Assembly (NCBI GenBank): GCA_011032825.1
Contig: JAADJZ010000022.1
Span: 558,001 to 622,000 of the forward strand
DNA from: Massariosphaeria phaeospora
Taxonomy: Eukaryota; Ascomycota; Dothideomycetes; Pleosporales
DNA: 64,000 nucleotides
Reading direction: 5' to 3'
Below the pieces are notes generated by a model that had not been told where the DNA came from, did no database searches, and was given only the letters and a program-made list of their open reading frames with translations. This document shows, in pieces, positions 33,246-42,486 of the stretch (position 1 is its first letter; each line of letters starts with the position of its first letter). The position numbers were made by a program, and so were the translations under genes.

Positions 33246-34804
33246 ATGCTGCGATCATCGATAGCAGAGAATCATCACAGCCCCCATGGCGAGCCTCCAG
33301 GAGCCACTAGATCCCCGTGCGAGTTCTCCTATCCTCTTCAGGCGAAACGTCGAGTAACCATAACAGAGTACGTCTCGCGAACGTCCGACTTCTTTACGAT
33401 AGGCAAGGTAAACGCCCACTCAACGCAAGCTCATGACATCCTTCCTGACCAGCAGTTACAGACATTCTCCACGTTAATAACCGAGCCGCGCAAATCCCCG
33501 GGCAACGATGCCGCCAACACCACCACCGTGCGTTTCGGCGAACTCGTTCACACCCGCATCGCGCGCTTCGTAGTTGTCCAGCGTGGTCGAGGCTTCGTCT
33601 ACGGGTGCGAGATACAAACATACGGTGGCCGGGGCACACTGCGGAAGGGATGTAATGCGGAAGAGCACTCTGCTGTATACATGAAAGGAGACCAGCCAGT
33701 ACTGATGCCGGGCGAGGTGTTGGCTAAGAAAGCTATCGAGATTGTTCCGGCGACTCCTGATATTGGATCGCTGTCACGGGCATCGAGGATTCGCTTTGGA
33801 AGGGGTGTACCAATTCAATGCGATGTCAAAGCGAAGGACATTGGACATGTCCGTGAGGATCATGTTCCAGTTCTGGTGTCTTATTGGCGTAGGGAAATGG
33901 GTATGGATTCTGGCAAACAGGATCATGACGAATTACCTACTGGGAGCGATCGGGCGACGGATGTTGAGAACTATGTTTGGTAAGCACAAACTCATACACT
34001 TGACTAAAGGTAAGAAGGATACTGATACTAGTAGCCCCGGACCATCCACGTTAGACGACGCGGAGAAAGGAAGAGTGGCTCCCGATACTTACAGTTCTGA
34101 GATCGCAGATGAATACGGGATGCGACCGCAGGACCATAAGTCACAGCTCGTACCACAAGCCCATACGTCCCCAAACACCCATGTCACTCCCGCTCCACGT
34201 CGAGACATAATCCGGTCAGCCGGGCTCGAATATGTGATGATATCGGAAGTGGGAGGGGAACTGCATTCCGGTCTGGACACCACCCTACGAGGCTACCACC
34301 CGTCTGACATGTGTACTGACATTGCCACCAGGTTTCGAGACGATCAACAAGCCTCGAGGCTTCTTCAAGAAAGGACGAATATTCATGGTTCTGCTACCCC
34401 AGCCTGCAGGTAGTCCCGAAACCGAGCGAACTGTCTACTGGAAGATACGGCGATTCATCGTCGTCTGGCCGAGGCAATCGCACTGCTTGTGTGTACCAGT
34501 TGGAACATACAATGGCAAGGCAACGACCAAGCCAGGCGTCGTTGCGCAGGATCATGCCCCTATCATTGCAGCAGGGAGCGAGGCGAGGCTGCATCCTGAT
34601 GAAGAAGCGCTCCAGAAGGCTCCGCTCATCATGAAAGTCGAGAACCTTGGCGTGTTTCTAGATCCCCTGTCTCGCGTCAACTTTGCGAAGATATCGACCA
34701 TTGAACATAACCTAAAGGTGAGAAATATCGGCAGAGTCCTCGCTGACTCAATCAAGGACATGGAACGATATGTCGCCGAGACGTTGCAACTTACGAAAAC
34801 TTGA
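33246..34804 (+). CDS. Protein with two DUF6590 domains, copy B (partner of gene B)
   Basis: Proposed exons 33246-33979, 34035-34270 and 34332-34804 give 480 residues with all phases matching. The first domain (about residues 35-225) is divergent: it keeps RIARFVVVQRG, EIQTYGGRGTLRKG and VKAKDIGHV, but its opening KPRxFFKKGR is replaced by RTSDFFTIGK. The second (about 300-475) is canonical: KPRGFFKKGR, KIRRFIVV, CLCVPVGTYNGK, LDPLSRVNF and VRNIGRVLA. The first intron begins inside TGGTAA, so an unspliced message would stop at once after domain 1 and give a single-domain protein. Its acceptor is a TAGTAG pair, both in frame. The second intron has a weak GTCTGG donor but a good TACTGAC branch. 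Two separate genes are the alternative. It lies 283 bp upstream of gene B on the same strand. Confidence 0.65.
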
Positions 34805-35087
34805 CAAGTTTGCTAGTGGAGGAAAATTTACTCAGAGGTTGTCGGCTTTCCGATTACCATACGGGACATCGTCCAATCAACATCCATGCGTCACCGGTGA
34901 ACGATACAGCCACCAGATCGGCAGTCGCCCTTCAGGGTGCCACCAGCCTGATGACCCCAGAAGAGCATGTATTATCGGCTTTTCCCTATTGGCCTGCACG
35001 TAAAGACCGCAGCAGAAGGACAACAGGGGAGCCGATCACTCAAAAGCAAACTCATCCTCGTCCGTTCGATTTTTTCCGTGGCATACA

Positions 35088-36922
35088 ATGGCCGAAGCAA
35101 TCGCTCTCGTCGGACTAATCGCGGCAATCCCACCGTTGTTCAAGTACGGTCTCGCTACCGTGCATGGGGCATCAGGCATTTCGACCAGTCTACGTTCGAC
35201 TTCGGACCTGTTACAGGAATGGAACGAGCGACTTGAATCATACCAGCATCTCATAGAACAGCTGGAACCCCACCTGGGATTTTCGACCGTCCCCGCACGT
35301 AGCATCTTGCGATGCAGACAGCAAGTTGCAGTTGTTGAAGCTTTGGTTCGGAGCCTCGATATTCGTACTGGTAACGGAGTACCTCGATTTTGGAACAGGG
35401 TGTTGGTGGTCCGGAAAAAGAAGAAGATAGTGCACGATCTGTCGTCGATCAGGGAACAGATCGACGTTCTCAAGACCTACCCAATACTCCACCTGCTTCG
35501 TATAGGCGTAGTTCGAGTAAGTTCAGCTAGCCTTTCCTCAATTTGTGTTTGAGTGGACCCTAACTGATATCAAACCGCTAGGCTCCGAACCTGGACCTGA
35601 GCCCGACTTCAGAATTCCCCGAATTAGATCCTTTGATGAACCGAGTGGTCACAGATGAGATAGATCTTGAACAACTATCCCCTCAGGACTTGGAATCTGC
35701 ACTGCGGCGTATGGATTCGGAACTCCCAGCGAACATGGATAATATGGACTCCGTCCATACTGTTCGATCTTGTACACCCTGCATCATCTCATTCATCCGA
35801 ACTCTTACAAAATCCTACTCGGAGAAGCAGATCTCCGGGCGCATTCTCGGCATCGTCCTATCTATGACGTCTCGTTTCACGTTGTTCTTAGCCGAAATCG
35901 GAGCTGTATGCGAAGCCAAGGAGATAGCGGAAAGAATACTGAGCTGGGCTGTAGACATGGCCTCCTCGAACTTATCGTTAGTTAGTCTACTTCAAGGAAG
36001 ATTAGCTATCGCCGAAAGATATGCAGGCGATGTCCAGACCGCAGAGCGCCTCGAGAGCGAAGTGCTGTGGGCTCGAATTGGACTGCACGGCGAATCCCAT
36101 ATCGAGACAATCCACAGCCTCAACAACTCAGCTCTCGCGTTGCAAGCTAGTGGCAGATTCGACGAAGCCCTCGATTCACATCGCAAAGCCTTAACAGTGA
36201 AAGAGAAGTTGCTCGGCGCGTACGATCTTGACACTCTGCTCACGGTCCACAATTTAGGCCTATGCCTCCAATCTCTTGGCCAGCATGATGGTGCAAAGTC
36301 TTGCTTTCTTCGCGCTCTGATAGGGCGCCAATGCCTCCTTGACCCAGATCACCCTGCTATTTTGAGGACCATGGACTGTTTAGCAGTATCGCTTTACTAT
36401 CAGGAGCAGTTCGATCAGGCCGGGTTATTGCAGCATTACTGTGTTTCCAGACGATCGGAGATTCTTGGAAAGACCCATCCAGACACCCTCAGAAGCACGG
36501 AGAATCTTGCCCTTGTGCTTTTGTACCAACATAAGCCATTAGAATCTGAAGCGATGCTCCGAAAAGTAGCGAGCGATTTTGAAGACCTCTTAGGGCCAGC
36601 CAACCCCGAAACTCTCAATGCCCTGCACAACTTGGCAAGAGTGCTAAGTGAGCAGTTCCGATACGGAGAAGCTGAGATTATCGTGCGGAAATGCTTGCGG
36701 ATATCAGAATCGTCGCACGGGGAGTCCCATCCCTCGACTTTGGATCTACTTCGAGGTCTCGCAATCAATCTTCACTGCCAAGAAAAGTATATTGACGCTT
36801 TGTATTTTGCCATCCGTGTGCGGGACGCTTATACCGACCATTCCAGATACACAGGTTCAGAAAAAGAAGCCTGCATTCGTCATGTCGAGCAATTGAGAGA
36901 GTACCTACAGCGGACAAACTGA
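35088..36922 (+). CDS. STAND-like protein lacking NB-ARC (N-domain fused to TPRs), copy B
   Basis: Exons 35088-35516 and 35582-36922, joined in phase over a 65-nt intron (GTAAGT donor, CTAACTGA branch, GCTAG acceptor), give 589 residues. Residues 1-143 are the N-domain also found in copies A and C (MAEAIALVGLIAAIPPLF...). The second exon starts in a linker and goes straight into the region just before the TPRs of copy A, followed by about seven TPRs of 42 residues with the usual LNNSALALQASGRFDEAL pattern. The whole NB-ARC part, about 300 residues in copy A, is missing, yet no stop or frameshift is left behind. Either a clean deletion made a new short protein that is still used, or this is a young remnant. 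It has Trp where copy A has its stop. Confidence 0.85.
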
Positions 36923-38441
36923 AAAGACTACCAGTCGAATGGTTGGGGCTAAATTGCCATGGAATCGACGACAGCCACGTGTTGAAGTCGACATTTGATG
37001 ATTCTCCGGAGTTACTAACATCAACCTTGCGCGTGAGATACACAGCGGAGAATCCCTTTGTCTTTGAAATATGCGTCATTTTCGGTTGAGGGTCTTTTCT
37101 CGAGGTCTCGATACGGCAACTGTTTTCTGTTATTTTTCCGCTCGCGATTTACGCCGTGTAGCTTTCCTTCCAGTGTTTGCTCCTGTCCTATCTCTCAGCA
37201 CGTCATCTTGTGTCGACAACACGCACGCCGTCTTGCCCACAGCCGAATACATCCGGTAACTCAAACATATTCCGCCATACGATGTGACTATCCATAGATT
37301 CGGAGTGGTTTAGGCTCCAGCTCGTTTGTCTTTTGTCTTTTGTCCCTTGTCCAGTCTTCCATCATATGCCTGCACACCATCGCCCTCCCCCGGTCGTTCT
37401 CAAAACCGCGCAGAGGAGGTGCGACAAAGCCAGACGGTGAATCAAGGAGCAGGGATCGATACCAGAGCCTCGCGGCGCGGAACGAATCGTCGAGGGGTGC
37501 GCTCTCTACGATGATTAGTTATCAAGCGTCCGCTCGGGCTCCCTTCGAATCACAAAAGAAGGAAGATCAATTGCATCGAATGTACAACCTGGCTTGAAAG
37601 CGAGTGCGGAAAAGGTGTTATATCACAAAGGTCTTTGGTGCCGACAGGAATCATTGTTATTGTCGAGTCATCGGGCCCAAATGTTGAGGCTCAGGCGGAT
37701 TCGGATTACCGGTAAAGAACGGTCCGAACTTAACGTAGCTCGGCTTACATACTCATCCAGCTCGAGTCTCATTAGACGAGCAGCAACTACACTCATCTTC
37801 CAGCCTGCTGCGCCAGCGCCGTATTCCCTAGTATCTGAATATTCCGCGAGCTACATACCCTTTTGCGAGTGAGCCTTGGGTCGCGACTTCGCTGGCGGTC
37901 CCCACGAAACGGCTCGTCATCGCGCCCTACCAAGTGCACCACAGATCGCGGCCCCCTCCACTCCGTATTAGACTTCGAATGGATGTCTGTGCTATTAACA
38001 GTGCCTACGGTCCTCTACATCAGTGTCATTGTCGAAGCGTAGTGCAAGTCGTGCCAACCCAGCGCCCGCTCCTTTGACGTCGGCCCTTCCGCTCCCTCTA
38101 CATCTCACGAGAGAACCTGCGCTCCTCGATTTCACCGCAATATCCCAAGAAGGAATCGATGCACGTTGTACCTGCGCACGAATCAACATCGAATGCACAA
38201 CGGCACCGAACATATCGCCATCCCCAGCATAACACGATTGGGGTTGCATGCAATGGCAGAACCATATTTGTAGGATGGCCCTCACCCTCACGACGAAAGA
38301 ATGGTAGGGCAGGTATTGTTAGGCCCTTGAGTTTCAAGATGAAAATGCTTCGCAAAACTTGTCGGACGAAGTCCCAGCGATGTCGTTCATGTTACTCATA
38401 AGAATCGCTCACTTCTACACAAACAACTAATACCCGGAGCC
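36923..38441. other. Intergenic; right part duplicated at 29.6-29.9 kb
   Basis: No supported gene. Sequence from about 38200 to the SDR stop at 38442 resembles 29590-29806, including a shared stretch around ggcagaaccat (38255 and 29655) and ttaggccc (38319 and 29701). Both lie 3' of SDR coding sequence, so they are the two sides of one old duplication. Confidence 0.5.
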
Positions 38442-39653
38442 TCACAACTTAAAGTCCCGCTTCACCAGTTTTTCACTCAATGCCCACAGCCTCTCCGCGT
38501 TCTTTGGATCTTTGGCGTAAGGCGCTGCGTCGCAGAATTGGCAGTCATGTAAGATGAGGCCCTTCGAATCTGTTCTCGACGTCAGCACATCTATCTCGTA
38601 TATCTACACAGAGTGCTCTACGCACCGTTCAGAGCAGGATCAAAAGCGGCCACCATGGTCGTCGCACAGCCTTGATCATGGTTCTTCCAGAACGGACTAG
38701 TTTTACGAACTGCGTCTTCGCCCTCCGCGTCTAGATCTCGGGCTAGGCCCGTCCAGATCGCTGTGCAAAAAGTCAGTTATAACTTTTCTAGCGATACTAA
38801 CGTCGTAACTACTCACATCCAGGATGCACCGCGTAGCTCACTATTCCCTTCTCTTTGAGCAGCTGAGTTAGAGACAAGGAGAACAGGACATTCGCGGTCT
38901 TCGATTGCCCGTACGCTACCCAACCGTTGTAACCGTCTTCTGCGGACTTTTGGAACCCGCGCGGAAGGGTCCTGTGTGCCTCTTCTGGCGGGACCTCCTT
39001 ACCAGTCACGTTGTAATCACTAAACCTAATCGGACTGAGATAGTGTCCCAGGCTCGTCAAGTTCACCACGCGCGTCGAACCGGGCGTGTTCGACTTCGCA
39101 GCAGCGAGCAGCTGTGGAAGCAGCAGGTTGGTAAGCAAGAAATGGCCAACATGGTTCGCGCCAAATTGGCCTTCGATGCCGTCTCTCGTCCACTGTCGGG
39201 TTTGGGTGTTGATGCCGGCGTTGTTGATGACGATGTCCAGTTTATCGGTGAGTTTGGGTACTTGCGCTGCGGCCGCCTTGACGGATTCGTGCGACATGAG
39301 GTCGAGGAGCACCGTCTTGACGTCCACGCCTGGATACGCATCATGGATGGACTTTACAACCGCGTCGAGTTTCGACTGGGTTCGGGAGGCGAGGATGAGG
39401 AGGGCTGGCGATTGAGAGGCGACGGATAGTGCGGTGGAAGAGCCTATGCTTTCGGGGGAGACGCCTGTGATGAGGACTGGTGTGGGTGAGTATATGTACC
39501 TGCATACTGAGACAGATGCCTACCGTTCTTGCCTCGAATGTAGTCATCAAAGGCCTTTGCGACTTCGAGGCCACCGGTGTGCTGATTCCACTCGGGATGA
39601 GTCAACGTCTCCATCATTTTGTGTGTCTTGTCACAGAAGGGCTTCACTTGCAC
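38442..39653 (-). CDS. Short-chain dehydrogenase/reductase (SDR)
   Basis: Four exons on the minus strand (39524-39653, 38817-39476, 38626-38760, 38442-38569) give 350 residues with all phases matching. Introns are 47-56 nt. The protein has the cofactor motif VLITGVSPESIGSS (44-57, a TGxxxxxG variant), NNAG at 128-131, Ser near 185 in NLTSLG, and the catalytic YGQSK (232-236, YxxxK). This is a classical NAD(P)-dependent oxidoreductase; length and N-terminal extension fit the fungal WW-domain-oxidoreductase/retinol-dehydrogenase-like group. Substrate unknown. It is transcribed divergently from the FAD monooxygenase 764 bp away. A relic of a related gene's 3' end lies at 29807-29893. Confidence 0.92.
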
Positions 39654-40417
39654 ATATGTAGCAAAGCGAGGGTTACTCTAGGTTTGAGTCCCACGGAACA
39701 ATGTCGTTATCGTCGAGCGGAATCCTCTTCCCAACAGAGCGTCGTACTCCCGCGCCTCAGTCTGCAGCCATTCGTCTCTGCATCCGAGCAACTCACCCTG
39801 CTGTACAGTGTCTCCGTAAGCTGACTTAAAATACACGACAGGCGGCTAATATTAAATCGTACATGCACCGAGGCATCTTGCACGTCAGATCAAAACAGTT
39901 AGCGCAACGCCACCTGATGCGGGGTTGGGGCTGCGGGGAAAGAACGTTGCACATGTGGGGTCCTTCACTCCCACCCCAACTCACCTACATACGCGTTATC
40001 ATACTATTTACCCGGCAGATGTACCTCCACTCCTCTCTTGCGCTGCGCCCATCGAGTCACCTGGGCCAGCAGTGTCCGCGATTGGAAGAGGCTAATGCGG
40101 CATGTGTACTACCATCAACCAGTCCCATCGGACGTCGGAGGCATGTCGCCTAGATGCTGCGAATGCATCGCCCCGGGTCAGACCATCCCACGAACGAGAG
40201 GCTGGGCTATTACTTGAGGGGTAGTTCCCGGCTGGCGGAGCGCCACTCGAAGAGTCTGGTTACGGGAACGTGGATATAGTTTTCTCCAGGTCTGACTGCT
40301 TCCACTGAGCATATACCTTCCATCATACTTTGAACCAGTCTTGGAGATTCGCCTGGACTCAATTGACCTCTTCGCATGCCACTGCGCGCCAAAATTGACG
40401 AGTCGAAACTCCCCAAG
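39654..40417. promoter_or_regulatory. Shared upstream region of SDR and FAD monooxygenase genes
   Basis: A 764-bp gap between two divergently transcribed oxidoreductase genes holds both promoters. No TATA box or known operator is certain. Co-regulation is an inference from geometry only. A second in-frame ATG of the monooxygenase lies at 40376. Confidence 0.4.
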
Positions 40418-41941
40418 ATGGCCATCGCACAGACGAACGGTGCAAAACCGAAGACGGGGATCAAGGTCATCATTGTTGGCGCAGGTAAGTTCTTCATACT
40501 TCTCTCAACACTTAGAAAACAGATGCTGACACTCCCTCTTTCTAGGCTTCGGCGGCCTCACAGCAGCCATCGAATGCGTCAAGCAAGGCCACACTGCCGT
40601 AATCTACGAATCCTTCCCCTCGCTCAAGATCCTCGGCGACATCATCTCCTTCGGGCCCAACGCCGGCCGCATCTTCTACCGGTGGTCCAACGGCGACATC
40701 GTCAAGAAAATGCGCTCCATCTCCATCGACCTGACCGAGTACGGCTTCAACATCCACAAGTACGACACAGGCGAGATAGTCATAAACCAAAAGTCGCCCC
40801 CAAAGGACGAAACAGCGCCAGTCTTCAACGGCCACCGCGGCGAGCTGCACGAGATTGTGTTCAACTATGCGAAAGAGGTGGGCGTGGAGATCAACCTTGG
40901 ACATCGCGTGCAGAACTACTGGGAGACGGAGGAGGGGGCGGGTTTAGTCTTGGAGGACGGAACTAAGGTTGAGGCAGATGTTGTTGTGGGGAGTGATGGC
41001 GTGCGGAGTAAAGCGCGCACGCTGGTGCTGGGCTACGAGGACAAGCCCAAGTCCTCCGGGTATGCTGTCTTCAGAGCATGGTTCAGCAACAAAGACATGA
41101 TGGCAGATCCAGAAACGCGGCAATTCTGTGAGAATGGCGACACCTTCAACGGCTGGATAGGTATGTCCCGCGCATCTCCCATCCCCTCTCACTAACTCCC
41201 CTCCCCAGGCCCCGATGTACACTTCCTCTTCAGCACCCTCAAAGGCGGCCAAGACTGCTGCTGGGTGCTCACGCACCGCGACTCCGCCGACATCGCCGAA
41301 TCGTGGTCCTTCCCCGGCCGCATCAGCGACGTGAAGAAGGTGCTCGAGGGCTGGGACCCGCTGTGCACCAAGATCATCTCCAAGACGCCCGAGGAGAAAC
41401 TCGTCGACTGGAAGCTCGTCTACCGCGACCCGCTACCCACGTGGGTGTCTGGCTACGGCAGCGCCAGCACCCCCGGCCACGGCCGCATCTGCCTGCTCGG
41501 CGACGCCGCGCACCCGTTTCTGCCTACTAGCGCGCAGGGCGCGACGCAGGCGCTGGAGGACGGCGTCACGCTTGCGGTGGTGCTGCGGCAGGCGGGGAGG
41601 GGGAATGTGAGGGGGGCGTTGCGCGCGTATCAGGATATTAGGGTGAGTAAACCCGCTCCCTCCTGATCCCTATCCGTCCCCTATCCAAGCCCCCTACCCT
41701 ACCCCCCCACAACCACCACAGACTAACACTGGACCCCCCCGCACAGTACGACCGCGTGACCAAAGTGCAGAAGACGGGCGAGACGACGCGCGATATGTGG
41801 CACAAGACTGACTGGGAGAAGGTCAAGCGGAACCCCGAGAGCATCCAGTTTCCGCGCGAGGAGTGGATTTTCGGGTTTGATGCTGAGGCGCATGCTGAGG
41901 AGGTGGGGGACGAGTTTATTAAGAAGGCGGGGAAGGCGTGA
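40418..41941 (+). CDS. FAD-dependent monooxygenase (salicylate-hydroxylase-like)
   Basis: Exons 40418-40484, 40546-41160, 41209-41642 and 41747-41941 join in phase to 436 residues. The start at 40418 has strong context (AAGATGG); an in-frame ATG at 40376 would add 14 residues. The FAD dinucleotide motif KVIIVGAGFGG is at 16-26 and is split by the first intron. A second motif, VVVGSDGVRSKAR, carries the conserved DG. GDAAHPFLPTSAQGATQALED, near residue 325, contacts the FAD phosphates. This set defines group A flavoprotein monooxygenases, which hydroxylate aromatic substrates using NAD(P)H and oxygen. The usual Glu after the Rossmann strand is present (VIYES). Substrate unknown; neighbours (SDR, P450) suggest oxidative metabolism of small molecules. 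Confidence 0.93.
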
Positions 41942-42486
41942 GGAGGGGGAAGGGGGAAGAGGGAAGGGGGGATGGGAATGGGAATGGGACGAGGGATGGG
42001 ACTTTGTGGGTGTTAGAGGGAGGTGGGGGAAGGGGTGGTATTCAAAAGGGACGAAATGAACCGTGTTTGCTTTGCTTTGACTATGTTGGTGCTTTGTCTA
42101 CTGTGCAATAGAAGTGTGTGCAGGACGTTAGAATGGAGTGCAGCTACACTATTTAGAAGTAGCGTGGCATGATATCACACGGGTGGCTTTGTTAGTAGCA
42201 AGCAAGATAAGTAGCTTACCGTTTCTTGCGATTTCCCGGTCGCGGGAAGTGGAAGTGCCTAGCTTAACTTGACTTTACAAACAAACAGCATGCGGCGTTT
42301 GTAGATAGAGATAGATTAGATGTTCATTTCTTCGTTCGCTCGTCCGTGTCGTACGTGAGTCATAGCCGTGTATTAAGAAGTAGGAAAAATGCAAAGAAAT
42401 TCGAAGAGAGAATCTCTTACACAAGTAATTCTTTGGGGGAAGTTTTTTCTTCGCCTAAACATTACTTGCAATCCGCAGCCCCAAAC
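41942..42486. other. Intergenic, G-rich 3' flank
   Basis: Directly after the monooxygenase stop is a purine-rich run of gggga/gggaat repeats (41942-42040). The rest has no feature. The two flanking genes are convergent, so terminators of both should lie here. Confidence 0.4.

Noticed and set aside
15286..36922. DUF6590 as the toxic effector of a killer system
   Set aside because: No catalytic or pore-forming motif is visible in DUF6590, and an intact copy persists beside a broken STAND gene; role left open.
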